The position numbers and the translations under genes are program-made. A stretch of 64,000 bases of DNA from NCBI GenBank assembly GCA_026724425.1, contig JAIUCV010000351.1, positions 744,001 through 808,000 of the forward strand. The letters are read 5' to 3'. This DNA comes from Erythrophleum ivorense. Taxonomy: Eukaryota > Streptophyta > Magnoliopsida > Fabales > Fabaceae. Shown in pieces: positions 12,331 to 24,174 of this stretch (within the stretch, counting starts at the first letter, position 1; each line of letters opens with the position of its first letter). Under the pieces are notes generated by a model. It was not told the DNA's origin, made no database searches, and saw only the letters and a list, made by a program, of their open reading frames with translations.

Positions 12331-14900
12331 GAAAGATTCATACATAATTTTCCTATAAAATATTTAAATTTGGGAGAATTATATTTAAGGGTAAAAAAAA
12401 ATTATTTTTAAGGACCTGTTACTATTAAATTCAACTGTTTGTTACTAAAATTAATAGTAATTATCTTAAAACAAGTGATAACATATCCTCAAAAATAAAT
12501 ATTTTTTATTTTTGGATCCTTTATTATAATTTTCTCTTTAAATTTTTCATTATTAACTTCGCTTTGAATGACTTATAACTTAAATATGCTATACTTTGTA
12601 GAAATAAATGAGTTAGACAAGCTAACAAAGATTGACTGAATAAAATCGATCTGTTGATAAAAATATCTTGATCTAACTGATGCTATAGTGAATAGATGAT
12701 TTTATTTACTTAATTTATTTAAAAAATTAATTCAAATAAAAGTGTGTATAAATAATTATATAATAACATGAGATTTATTATTGAAAATATAACAATCTAG
12801 ACTGTTCTTAGATATAGTTCATCAATAAACCATATCAAATACCTACATATCTCAAAGTTAAATTAAAAAAAAAATGGAATTCAATGTCAATGGCAACTCC
12901 TTATATATTGTTCAAGATACCCTTGTTAATTTTCTCTTGTGCACTTATTATATATTCAACAACACAAAGATTTGTCATTAATCCCAATCCTTTTCGTCCC
13001 CTTAACTCCGTCCGAAAAATTGGGACATTCATTTCCCACCACAGATAGTGCCAATCTCTCAACTATGGCGGTCCTCCAAAACAAACCCCACAACGCGCTT
13101 TGAATTTTCGCCCCTCTGGACTTTCTACTTCAACCATTTCTTTTCTCTATCTTTTGTTAAGAAATACATAAAATTCGTACCATATAATTGTACATAACTT
13201 TTATATATTTATGCCTGTGAGTTTGATAAACATAATTTAAATTGCATCTTTTAATGTTATTGCTTTTAACATTCTCATCTAGTACTCCTTGATATCTATG
13301 TCTCTTATGTTTGAATAACCCTTTTGGGGTGAGAGTTAATCACCAACAAAAACTTTTGACTTAAGGAAAATTAAAATTCTTCCAATATAATTGAATAATT
13401 ATAGAGTCAATTACACATGATAACTCTTGTTTCAAAAATTTCACCTGGCTCTTTTGATATTTTAATATATATTGCAAAATTTTTTCTTCTAATTTATTTT
13501 CTGTCAAAGAAATTGACTTTTTACACATTATAATACTATAATTTTATTCTTAATATAATAATGACAGTTAAGTAATCTTTTTTTTTTAGAAGAAATACAT
13601 ATTATATAAAAACATTTGTTGAACAACATTAACTTATAAGAGAGTTGGGTATCATTTTTGAAACAAAAGATATGCGGCTTAATTTAACCAAATCCCAAGG
13701 GATAGTTAGTATAATTTATTCTGTTATCAAATAAACAACTAACTAACCACTTATATATATATATATATATATATATAATTCTATGATACCAATAATGTGT
13801 CAATTATCTGCTTAATTGACACTAATGTTGATCATGCATAAGGTGAAAGACATTTGAATTCATCAAATAATTGGTAATAGTGCTTGACTACTAAACAATG
13901 TACGTACATTTGGAGTATTATACAATAGAAATAATTCTTTTTCTTCTTTTAAGACTTTTTCTCAATCAAGATCCTTTTCATTTATTAAATAAAACACATG
14001 TGGTCCATTCGAAAAGATATTAAAAAAATAGAAATTAATTTAAAAACAAGGTGAACCCCATACATACTTTTACATATTTTTTTTGTATCACTATATGAAT
14101 GTATAAATATAGAGGATTTAATTTAAACTTTTCCTACGCTGGCAAAGGTAAAATTGGACCTTAAGTTCTTCGAGAAATCATGGAAACATCAAGAACCCCT
14201 CACAACATGTGTGATTATTTTGATCCAACAGTAATATGTGAGACTTAAATCTCACATTAGAAATATTAAATTTTAATGTGAGACTTATATGAATATTCGC
14301 TCTGTAACTTTGTAAGCTAATATTTTTAATGGTTTATATTCAAGTTGATCTAATTGTTGATGAATGTGAATTATTGATAAAGGTCGCTTGTCATATCGCT
14401 CCAAATTCAAATCCCAAAGAATCAGGAAACCTCTTGCGAACTGCAGCTCGGCGGTCTGAAGCGAGCAAGCCCTCTTGGGCTATCGCTTCCATTGCATAAT
14501 TATCTACCAGTTATGACTTTCTTGGAAACCACTGTGGCTCTTATCTCTTGTGACTATAGTCATAGTCTAGAAGCCAAGAAAATTCAAACCCATATTCATC
14601 ACGGCAACTGGATAGTGCCATCTACCTGTATGCTCTCCCTTGCCGTTTCAACTTGTCCCTTAACCTCCCAATACAATGATAGCTCAGACTTTTATTTTCT
14701 CTTAAATATTAATAGACCTTCGTTTCGCCGTTTAAGCCTTTGAGTTCATATGTGCTTTTAAACTTTTAATATGAATGATTGAGTAATTAGGAGTTAGACG
14801 TTTGTTATTGCTAGGGTCACCATTGTTGTTTCTCTTTGACTAAAAAATTCATATATATATTGTCTTGCCTTTTTACCAACTCCCATTAATTGTTCGAGAC
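12331..14900. other. Intergenic; upstream region of LecRK copy 1
   Basis: No gene is seen. 12555-12780 is a second copy of dispersed repeat R. From ~12890 onward the sequence aligns with the upstream regions of the other two LecRKs. Landmarks are TCAATGGCAACTCC (12886, 41476), AACTCCGTCC (13003, 20847), TAATAAACATAATTTAAAT-type (13229, 24186, 42056) and AACATCAAGAACCCC (14185, 42513). There is a (TA)13 run at 13752-13777. The open frame 14492-14743 is not supported. Confidence 0.65.
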
Positions 14901-14901
14901 A

Positions 14902-14943
14902 TTGACCCAGTGAGGTCTCTCCTCACAATTCTTAAGTATAAAG
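14902..14943 (+). promoter_or_regulatory. LecRK copy 1 proximal promoter: W-box core and TATA motif
   Basis: TTGACC (W-box core, the WRKY factor site) lies at 14902-14907 in a block reading GAGACATTGACCC, followed by AGGTCTCTCCTC. A TATA-like TATAAAG is at 14937-14943, 49 bp before the ATG. The same arrangement precedes copies 2 and 3, the best evidence that it is functional. Binding itself is inferred. Confidence 0.6.
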
Positions 14944-14991
14944 CGTGAAATCCCTTAGCATTGCTCAAGCCTTGTGTGCTTCCAGAATCTG

Positions 14992-17224
14992 ATGGCTACA
15001 TCATCATTAACACTTGGTTTCCTCCTCTACCTCTTTCTTTCTCTCCTAGTTGCAGCCAAGGCTCAAGAAGAGACCCAGTTTGTCTATCATGGATTCGATA
15101 ATGGTGTAAATCTAACCCTTGACAAAGCTGCAAGAGTTATCAATGAAAGTCGTCTGCTTAAGCTCACCGACAGATCCTACGATATTGTAGGCCGTGCTTT
15201 CCATTCCAAACCCTTTCAAATGCTTCATAATTCAACCCAACGACAAAAAGCTTCTTCCTTTAGCACCTCCTTTGTTTTCTCTATTGTCCCCTCAACCTCT
15301 GCCCCAGGTGGCTTTGGCCTTGCTTTCGTTCTAGCACCCTCAATTGAAATGTTTCTAGAGGCTAAAGCTGGGCATTATCTTGGTATTTATGACGAATCCA
15401 ATGATGCGAATGCTAAGCACATATTTGCGGTGGAATTTGATACGGTACTGTATATAGCGCGATTAAATTTAGAGTGAATTGACTTTTTTTTTTTTTTTTA
15501 TAAATCTTCTAAAATATATCTTGTCTCGATTTAATATGCTCCTCACATTGCTACAAGACGTGAGGATCATTTTAAAACAGAAAATTTTTCCAGGACTAAA
15601 ACGAAACATTTAATTTTTGACCCAAGATTTGTGTGTACAGGTAAATGGCTCCGACAAAGGTGAGTCAGACACAGAAGCGAACGATGTTGGGGTCAATATT
15701 AATGGCACAGCCTCAGACGTCTCTGTACCAGCTGCTTACACTGGGACAGATTCTCAAATGGTAAATTTCAGTCTGGAGCAATCTGACGCTGTACAAGCTT
15801 GGATAGATTATGATGGTGACAAGAAAATTGTGAATGTGACCGTAGCTCCCACATCCGTGCCTACACCCCCCACACCACTTATACTGAACCATCGGATTAA
15901 CCTTACTGGTGTTCTAAAGGAAAACATGTATGTTGGTTTCTCAGCATCAACAGGGGGATCTAAAGCGAGCTCTCATTATATTCTGGGATGGAGCTTTTCA
16001 GTCAATGCACCTGCTCCTTCACTTGACATTTCCATGCTTCCCCATCCACCATTAAAAGAAAAAGACCCTTCCTCTTTCCCTTGGATCAACTTTGCCATAG
16101 GAGCTTTGTCTGCTTTAACCTTATTGTTGTTGTTTTCTTTGTGTTCTGTAACATTGTACAAGAGGTACAACAATTTTGAAGTTTTTGAGGATTGGGAGCT
16201 AGATTGTCCTCACAGATTCAGATACAGAGATCTTCACACAGCAACAAAAGGATTCAAAGAGAGTGAGCTAATTGGAGTTGGAGGCTTTGGTGCTGTTTAC
16301 AAAGGTGTCTTACCTTCCACAGGAACTGAGGTTGCTGTGAAGAGGATTGTTCGAAGCCCAACCCAAGGAATGAGGGAATTTGCAGCTGAGATTGAAAGCT
16401 TAGGAAGATTAAGACATAAAAACTTGGTCAATCTTCAAGGATGGTGTAAGCAAAAAACTGATCTTCTTCTAATCTATGACTACATCCCCAATGGAAGCCT
16501 TGACTCACTCCTCTTCAATCAAAGTCTTGTTTTGAGTTGGGACCAAAGGTTCAATATCATCAAGGGCATAGCAAATGGGCTATTATATCTGCATGAAGAG
16601 TGGGAGCAAGTTGTGGTCCATAGAGACATCAAAACCAGCAATATTCTCATAGATGGAGATTTAAATGCTCGTTTAGGTGATTTTGGCCTAGCTAGGCTAT
16701 ATGATCATGGTGAAGTATCACACACAACCAACGTGGTTGGGACAATTGGGTATATAGCACCAGAATTGACTCGCACAGGAAAGGCATCCACAAGCTCTGA
16801 TGTGTATGCTTATGGGGTTTTGCTTCTTGAAGTTGCTAGTGGGAGGAGACCTATTGGGTCAGGACAATTCTTTTTGGTGGATTGGGTTGTAGAGAATCAC
16901 AATCTGGGTCAGATTCTTGAAGTGGTTGACCATAAGTTGAACTCAGTTTATGTTGAGGAAGAGGTGGAATTGGTTCTGAAATTGGGTCTTCTGTGTGCTC
17001 AACATAATGCAGATTCAAGACCCACCATGAGACAAGTGATAAGGTATCTAAACTTTGATGACCCTCCTCCTGATATTGGTGATTGGAGGAGACAGAGTGA
17101 CTCTGAGAGTGGCAGAATGAGCTTGGGTTTCTTAGAAATTGTGTCTACAAGTACTACCTCAACTTCATATAACTTAACCTCTATTAATAGCATGAATAGT
17201 AGGCCTAGGGAAGCTGGTAGATAG
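14992..17224 (+). CDS. L-type lectin receptor kinase, class VI-like (copy 1)
   Basis: Predicted 678-aa single-pass plasma-membrane receptor kinase. Exons are 14992-15444 and 15641-17224. The 196-bp GT..AG intron cuts the lectin domain after EFDT, and joining restores EFDTVNGSDKGES. Parts in order: signal peptide (residues 1-24), legume-lectin domain (~25-280), transmembrane helix (~300-323), juxtamembrane EDWELDCPHRFRYRDL, and a Ser/Thr kinase with the glycine loop GVGGFGAV (~363), catalytic Lys (VAVKR, ~385), HRD (~478-480) and DFG (~498-500). All catalytic residues are intact, so this is an active RD-type kinase. The juxtamembrane and kinase match Arabidopsis LecRK clade VI, known for immune priming and ABA responses. 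The ATG at 14992 is used because the signal peptide begins there and the paralogs start at the same place; the frame is open upstream only to a GTG. The His of the lectin NHVG motif is Asp here. Confidence 0.93.
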
Positions 17225-17339
17225 CATGTGTAGTTTCTTTCATTTTCCCATTAATTGTACTGTCCACTATCGTTATAGTTCATGTTCTTCCATCAGGATG
17301 GTCGTCCTCTATTTTTTGTTTTTGGTACGATAGAACTGT

Positions 17340-18068
17340 TAACCCATCAATGATCAATTATGCTGACATGGAGGATTAGTTAGTAGCTGATTTGCTAGAG
17401 TTAGTTAGATCTATTCTAATGTTACAACATGAACTCGTTACAGATTCATTTATGAATGAAAAGATACATTTCATTCACTTCATTCTCTCTTCTCTCTTCT
17501 GCTCTCTCCCTGTTTGATCTTCTTTTATTGTATTAGAGCTTCTGATCTATTAACAATCGAGAACACGTCATCCTCTGCAATTTTTCTGAACATCAATGTT
17601 GTTCACAGAAATTCAGTCTGAATCATCCTGTCTCTGTGAAGCTCGGAGAGATTGACTATCTCACATGGAAACAAGTGAGTGCTACAATGCTCATGCAGTT
17701 CCATCATAATTCGTCATTCACTCCTATGAAATTTGGGAGGAATTGGAACTATTTTTTGCTTCATAGACTTGAACAGAAGTGAAGCAGTTTAATACTAATC
17801 TTAGAAATATGACCAAAAACAAAAAAAAGTTCAATGTCAGTCACTGAGCACCTCTCGAAGGTTTTAAACATTGTGGATTCTTCGTTATCTATTGAAGCGA
17901 CAATTTCAAGCTTAGATCACATGTGATAGAAGCAAATCTAGAAGGGCCACCAGAAAAATATGACAGCATTGTTTCAGTTTCTTCAAGATACGAGTCCTAC
18001 ACAATCAATGAGATCAGTTTAAAGCAGGTAAAAATGGCAATCAAGGAAACGCAAGATCCACCGGCATA
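17340..18068 (+). mobile_element. Copia-type retrotransposon relic, 5' part
   Basis: A stretch resembling the end of an LTR leads to TATTAGAGCTTCTGATC (~17531), a degenerate initiator-Met tRNA primer-binding region. It is followed by broken gag sequence: VKLGEIDYLTWKQ (~17638) and GPPEKYDSIVSVSSRYESYTI (~17946) match the conserved copia gag (UBN2) pattern, with stops and frame changes between. It lies directly behind the 3' flank shared by LecRK copies 1 and 3. No partner LTR is seen. Confidence 0.7.
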
Positions 18069-18542
18069 TAGGGGTGTAAAATAACCAAACTGTTCGCAAA
18101 CTATATAGATTTGGTTCATTAAAAATTTGAATTGAACTCCGTTTATTTATTAAATACACAAGTTTGATCAACATATAAAGTTCTTTTTTGTCAAAAAAAA
18201 AAAGCATATTAAACTTGTTTAATTAAGCAAGTTGAGGTTGAAAATTTGATGATCAGTATGTTAAACTTAGTCATAAATATTAATTTATATATGATGTATA
18301 TTTTATTCATATATGATTTTATTAAAAATTACAGAAAAATACAAAAATGTACACATGTCAATTTATATATATATATATTATTTATAATATTATCCATGAA
18401 TTATTTAAGTTCAACTCATTTATTAATTGAGCCCAACTTGATAATAATTTTTGGCTCATTTAAAATTTAGATTCACTCTATTATAAATAAACAAATTTGA
18501 TCATACAAAACTCTGGCTTAGCTCAACTCGTTTTCATCCCTA
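18069..18542. mobile_element. MITE-like element with TAGGGGTG ends
   Basis: TAGGGGTGTAAAA at the left end pairs with TTTTCATCCCTA at the right end, and the inverted similarity extends inward (TTTGATCA, TTTATTTAT, TTCATT blocks). The ~474-bp element interrupts the copia gag relic. No clear target duplication is visible. Open frames inside it are not supported. Confidence 0.6.
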
Positions 18543-19010
18543 CTTATACATGCTTCAATAGAAAAAACAATAGAGGAAATTTCAGAGGCAATAACTATCA
18601 AAAAAGGTTTATGAACTGAGAGAAGAAAGATAGAATTGGTCCAACAAGCCTCAATGCCAAGTTAATTGACAAAATTTCAGAAGCAATAACTATCGAAGAA
18701 GGTCTATAAATTGAGAGGAGAATGACAAATTAGTCGAACAAGCCTCAATGCCAAGTTTATGGTAAGCTTGGGCATATGGTGTGAAATTGTTATTGTAGGA
18801 ATGTTAAACAATATCAAAATCTATTTTCTTAATGAAGAATCAATAATTTGAAAAACAAACTGTAACAACTCAAAAAACAACTTTCTTCCTTTAGCTTCTC
18901 CTGAAACACTATAGTCCAATTTAGTATCTCAATTTCAAGGCAACAACTTATGTGACACCAACAATCTAGTAACAAGAACCAACATTAAAAGCATGTAAAG
19001 GCTGCACTAT
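18543..19010 (+). mobile_element. Copia-type relic, continuation (zinc-knuckle region)
   Basis: Gag resumes after the MITE. Around 18735-18800 the frame reads NKPQCQVYGKLGHM then NCYCR, a CCHC zinc knuckle in which the second Cys codon has become Tyr. An ~110-bp part (GCAATAACTATC...CAAGCCTCAATGCCAAGTT) is duplicated in tandem at ~18582-18663 and ~18683-18758. The sequence then decays without a recognisable integrase or RT. Confidence 0.6.
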
Positions 19011-21480
19011 ATCTTAGTTCAAAACCTAACTTTATTTAAAGTTGGGCAAATTTTTTATCTCATAGCCTAACCTAACTTGACTATGGCCCATTTGTAATCA
19101 GGTCATGGTCAAGACAATCAGGTCTATTACTTAAAAAAAAATTTTAAAAATTTTAAAAACTTTAAAAGTTTATATTTTTATATCTATTCAACTATTTTGG
19201 ACAAACAATTACTTATTTTGATATGTAATTTTTCAAGATTTACATAATAGAAATGAAAAAATGTGAGTTATATGAAAGGAATTAAAAAAAAATGTAAATA
19301 CAAAGACCAAAATTTTAAATTATGATAACTTGGAGCCTAATGGTTTGATTGTTTTTTTTTTAATTTTGAATATCTTTTCAAAAGGAACCCAACAAATTTG
19401 CTTGGCTATTGTCTCCAAATAAAAATATTATTTACTATCTCAAATCAAAGTTTTTTGTTTTTAAATTCAAACAATGCACATTTTTATTTTATTTTTTCTT
19501 ATTTAAATATAATAATTATACTCAATAAGGATCTCGTTATTTATAATTTATAAAATATGTTTAAAATTTTTTACTAAAATTATAAAATACTTCTTAGTAA
19601 AAGAATTATTTTTAATTTAATTCATATATTTTTTTATTGCCACAAGGCCAAGTTAGACTTGATTGGTTTGAAGGACCAGTCTAGTCCAATTCTCTTTCAA
19701 TTTTTGTTGGCTGAATAGTACCGAGCCACCGAATTTGATGACTTCTTAAAATATTGGCCTATAATGATAACCTCTTTTTTTAAGTTAATAGTGAATTTTT
19801 GTAACTGCCATCATTTTTGAAATTATTGGTAGTTTTTAACCAATGTTGTGTATGGTAACTTTCAAAAAGTTAGAGCTGTTGTAAGGGCTGTTAAAGTTAA
19901 AAAATATATTAAGAAAATAATCTTTTAAAGAAAATTGAAAATGCTTAAAATATTAAAAAAATTATATAATAAAACTTAAAAAAAAACCTATAATCAATAA
20001 GGATTCACAAGATTGATATGTGTTCAAAATATCTTGGGTTTGATTCGCATATGTTCATAGCTTTAATTTTAGTTTTATTTTTAATAAATTGAAATAAAAC
20101 TGTGTATATAATTTGTCTAGTTATATAAGAAGCCTTATTAAAAAAACCATCTAAATTGTTTTTAAACATTTATAATTAATAAACAAATCAATTGTTTTTA
20201 AACATTTATAATTAATAAACAAATCAATTGTTTTTAAACATTTATAATTAATAAACAAATCATTCTTACATGACACATTAATGTGTATCAATTACCCACA
20301 TTTAAAATATTAAATGTAAGCATAAAGTTAGATAGAAAAAGAAAAAAGAAGATAGAGGAGAGTGTATGACTTTAAAAACCTCATTATTTCTCTTCCTAAC
20401 TTTACTCCTGTATTTAATTTTTTAAATGCACAGAATCCAAATTCCAAATTCGTGCTCCAAATTAATGCAAAATTCATCAATGATAGTTTTTACATTAATC
20501 TTAACTATTAATTCATAATTTTAAGAATGATTATTTTGTCTTTTCACTCTTAAATTCACTTGTTTTATATATACATATATAAAGAAAAACATAAGTAATA
20601 TGTCTAAGAATTTTCCTTTTAATAAAATTTCACACCTATATTTGTCAATACCACGACATCTATACATCTCACGTTTTCACATTGGAATAGCATACCACGA
20701 CGCCTGCTGAAAAGTATGCAGCCCAAGTTCACGCATAGCGCTGGAAAATTCCAACCTTCGCAATATAAATTATAATTATAGAATTCCTGTAGAAAAAGCA
20801 GCTGTCCACTTGTTATGTATGATCAATTCTCTTCCTCATAACCATAACTCCGTCCAACAAATTGGGACTTTCATTACCCACCACACATACTGCCTTTTCT
20901 AACATGCAACACATTCTCTCAATGCCGGTCCTTCCAAACAAACCCCACTACACGTTCTTAATTTTCGCCACCATGGACTTTCCACTTCCACCATTTCTTT
21001 TCTCTATTCTTTTTCAAAATTAAAAAAAAAATGCATAAAAGTTTCCATATGATAAAATTACTCTCTTAATCTCCACCTCCTCCCAATTTTTTTTTTCTAA
21101 TTATGAGAGAGAAATATAGAAAAAGAGAGACAGTGTATAATTCCTGAATCCTCATTACTACATTGTATGTGATAGATGAGAGATTAACATAAAATAGTAA
21201 GAGTATATATGGACTTTACTTCTCATCTTTCTACTCAACTTTTTTTTTAATCTCTCTCTAATTACATATCATGTATTTACGTGTTAAATGCAGATAATTC
21301 AAATACAAGTATATATATCAAGCCCATTTAACAAGTTCCACCCACTCTTTTTTCCTTTTTTTTTTTCCTCTCTTACAATTTACAGGAAATTGCCTGGAGC
21401 TGAAATGGAGAGAATCTTTTCTTTAGAATTATACACAAATTCATATATAAGAAAAATTACAGTGAGACCCTCATTAAAAT
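19011..21480. other. Intergenic; upstream region of LecRK copy 2 (distal)
   Basis: No gene is recognised. It includes a third copy of dispersed repeat R (~19985-20145), an exact 36-bp tandem triplication (20155-20262), and from ~20820 a block aligning with the upstream regions of LecRK copies 1 and 3 (for example CGTCCAACAAATTGGGACTT). The alignment breaks at ~21455 where the long-TIR element is inserted. Confidence 0.6.
20155..20262. repeat. Exact tandem triplication, 36 bp x 3
   Basis: Three consecutive copies of a 36-bp unit beginning ATTGTTTTTAAACATTTATA are identical to each other over 108 bp. The perfect identity in an otherwise degraded region suggests a recent event, or an assembly artefact. 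Confidence 0.95.
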
Positions 21481-21484
21481 ATAT

Positions 21485-21990
21485 TTATATTGAATAATCT
21501 TAAATTTTAAAAAAATTAATATTTTGTCCTTATAATTTAGTTCAATTTTTAATTTACTCCCAATAATTTATTTATTTTAAAAATAGTTCCTATAATTTCT
21601 AACAATTATGGAGTTAATCCTTATACTATCAAAATGTTAACAATCTAATCCCTTACCTCTCCATATGCCTAAACGTCTGTTACCTGGGGCTTAGGTGGCA
21701 GGTGGAAGTTTGAGCTGGATGCCACATATATAGAAGGAAGAGCTTACAAAAGAGCAATTCTTACATTTTTCAGGAGCGTTACATAGTCTATATGCTTGAT
21801 GTTTAAATTTACGTGAATCTCACTTATATTATATATATATGAACTCTATTTATACAAATTAAATCTTAGTCCTTGTTTATACTTGGTGAACCATGCACCA
21901 GTGCACCCAATAAAATTTCGCTTACAAAGACTAGAACGCAGAGGACTCAAGAACACCAAGCGGGCTGATAAAAACACAAAACGCAGGGGA
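21485..21990. repeat. Left terminal inverted repeat of the Pack-MULE-like element
   Basis: Pairs with the reverse complement of 23690-24125 over at least 250 bp. It contains an extra ~150-bp stretch (about 21760-21900) that has no counterpart on the right. Confidence 0.7.
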
Positions 21991-22757
21991 CTCAACGCAA
22001 GATGGGGATAAGGTACTCGTAGAAATATTCACGGAGCTATTCAGCTTGTAGAAGAAATAGGAAGGAAGCTGCTTGAGTTGGAAACACAATACTGCGGGCA
22101 ATATGTGTTATTATGAAGCATTAACGCAGAGAAGGAAAGACGGGATCATGCTGCTGATCTGAGGAAAGAAATGATGTAGGCTGGAATTCAGAAAATTCCA
22201 GCCTACAGCATGGTTCATTTAACATAATTTTTTTCTTCCACTCAACCAAGTGACCAAATGGAACAAACTTGGAGAAAGGAGGAAAAGACCAAAGTTCTAT
22301 ACTCTTACAATTGAACATTAAGTAGTAATCCCAGAGAGTTGAATGATTCTTGCTAGTTATTCTTAGTTATCCCTTTCAAATTTAGGTGCATATAGTTATC
22401 TCTTGCTATTCTTAAATGCTGCAACTACCATACTCAAAAGATGATGCTTATTCATGTTTCTGACTGTAACTGTTTTTCCTTTTTTTTTTTTTGGGGCCAA
22501 TGACCGTCAAACACTTAAATCAAGTTAAAATGTTGATAAATTGGAAAATCAAGAGGATTAAGATTTTCTCTTGCATATGGAAATATTTGTGCACAACTCT
22601 GACCTACAAAAATATACTTCTTGATCATACAAGTGGAGAAAATATTGAACATAGGCCAAACACAGTCAACTTTTTCACTCAACTACTGAGAACCGTTCCA
22701 TCTATAGCTGCAAAATACTTATTGGTATGTGAAGTGTCTAACATATGGCTAAATGAA

Positions 22758-23567
22758 CTAAGGTGCTAATACTGGCAGCAAAGCATTTATTGCTGCGGTT
22801 TCTTTTTCCCCTGTTTCTGCCATCACCAACGCTTGCGGCTATTCCTTTTCCTCTGTTACTGCCTCCACCAAATCTTGCTGTTGTTCCTTCAGTCCTACTT
22901 CTCGCCATCTTCTACATGTTGCACGACATGTTGCCGAAAATATCTAGATATTACGAGCACTATAAATGCTGCAAAGGAAGGAATATTGTATCATGAGAAT
23001 CAACTTTCACACAGTTACCAAATCTATGTGTCAATAAAGTTGTATGAGGAGCGAACATTTTCAACCCAGGTAAATATTGATTTTAATTTCCAAAGCAAAT
23101 TGACTGGTTTTTGTACACTTTTAAAGACTGTAGACTGCAGATGCTTAATAAGTCATGCAACCTTTTGCTGATGGATATGTATGAGTAAGGTGGTTGTCTG
23201 AAAGTCATTTGAAGAATTATGGCCAATAAACCATCGTTTATGTAATAAACTGAGTTTGAGAAGAACGAAACACACAGATGTAGAATTGCTAACTGTGACA
23301 CGGCCGAGAATATGCTGGAATTATGAGTTTGAGAATGCCATACACTTTTCTCTACCAGATTGAAAAGTGGAGAAAGTGAAACAAAACAAGAAGCAGAGAG
23401 AAAAGTTGCAAACCTGAAGTTCAGTCTGGTAGTGAAGCAAGAAGACAAGAAACAGAGGAAGCCGAACCCGAACCAAAGGGTAGATTTTGTTACATCTTTC
23501 CACATAATCAAATCAGCCATCAGCTGTCCAATACGATCTATATTACCTCCATTCTCTTTGTTAGCTT
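22758..23567 (-). pseudogene. Captured reticulon-like (RTNLB) gene fragment
   Basis: On the minus strand, exon A (23567-23414, after a CAG acceptor) encodes ADLIMWKDVTKST, WFGFGFLCFLSSCF and RLNF, the start of the plant reticulon homology domain. A GT..AG intron (23413-23315) leads to exon B (23314 to ~23245) with SIFSAVSQLAILHLCVSFFSNSV; the splice joins as LNF-SIFSAVS. A third piece (22968-22758) reads AFIVLVISRYFRQHVVQHVEDGEK and an acidic, Gln-rich tail ending in TAG, like the last exon of RTNLB21-23-type proteins. Middle exons of the reticulon domain are missing, and stops plus a frameshift break the last piece. Reticulons shape tubular ER. This copy is a transposon-captured fragment running antisense to LecRK copy 2, not a working gene. 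Confidence 0.8.
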
Positions 23568-23689
23568 CTGAACACGAAATCACGCAAAAAAAGAGAGAAA
23601 ACAAACGAGCACATGTTAATTGCTATGTCCGAAATGTTTAAATTGAAAACTGAAGTAAACAGATCTGTAAGCTATTCCTTCTATGTGGC

Positions 23690-24125
23690 ATCCAGCTTTG
23701 TGTCAGTCCCCTTTGTGTTTTTGAGTCCCCTGCGTTTTAGTCTCTGTAAGCTGTTCCGTTTACGTGGCATCCAGCTCAAACTTCCATCAGCCGCCTAAGC
23801 CCCTGATAACAGACGTTTAGCCACATGGAGGGGTAAGGAATTACATTGTTAACGTTTTAATAGTATAGGGATTTTTTTTTTAAAAAAATAAATTATAGGG
23901 ACTAGATTAAAAATTGAAATAAGTTATAGGAATCAAACGATTGATTTTTCTAATTTTAAAATTATTTTAAAAGATTTTAATACTAAAACTTTTTTTTGGT
24001 GAAGTAATACCAAACGTTTTAATTTAGAATCTGAACTATAATTTTTTTGGATAATTTAAAATTTTAGTTTTAAAATGTTTTAAAATACTTTTAAAATTTA
24101 AAATCTTTCAATATAATAATTTAAA
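23690..24125. repeat. Right terminal inverted repeat of the Pack-MULE-like element
   Basis: Reverse-complement partner of the left TIR. Its inner part has a direct duplication of a ~30-bp motif (GTAAGCTATTCC...TGGCATCCAGC at ~23669 and GTAAGCTGTTCC...TGGCATCCAGC at ~23747). A (TA)n run at ~24150-24170 lies just outside. Confidence 0.7.
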
Positions 24126-24174
24126 ATTTTATACTGTTATTTATTCTTTATATATATATATATATATATTTCTC

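Larger units (their letters stand above)
21485..24125. mobile_element. Long-TIR element carrying captured gene exons (Pack-MULE-like)
   Basis: A ~2.6-kb insertion splits the shared upstream sequence of LecRK copy 2; the flanking homology stops at ~21455 and resumes at ~24175. Its ends are long inverted repeats. Left-arm landmarks include GTTAACAATCTAATCCCTTAC, TAAACGTCTGTTA, GGGGCTTAGG, GGAAGTTTGAGCTGGATGCC and AACGCAGGGGACTCAA. All are found as reverse complements in the right arm (~23690-24120). Such long, diverged TIRs plus host exons inside fit a non-autonomous Mutator-like Pack element. The 9-bp target duplication is not resolved in the AT-rich ends, and no transposase is present. Confidence 0.75.

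Noticed and set aside
22833..23171. Plus-strand frames rich in Leu/Pro/Ser as secreted peptides
   Set aside because: They are the antisense of the captured reticulon last exon; the hydrophobic look comes from the complement of an acidic, Gln-rich tail.
23083..23604. 173-codon minus-strand open frame treated as one protein
   Set aside because: It runs through an intron. The reticulon similarity only continues after removing 23315-23413, and the gene is incomplete inside a transposon.
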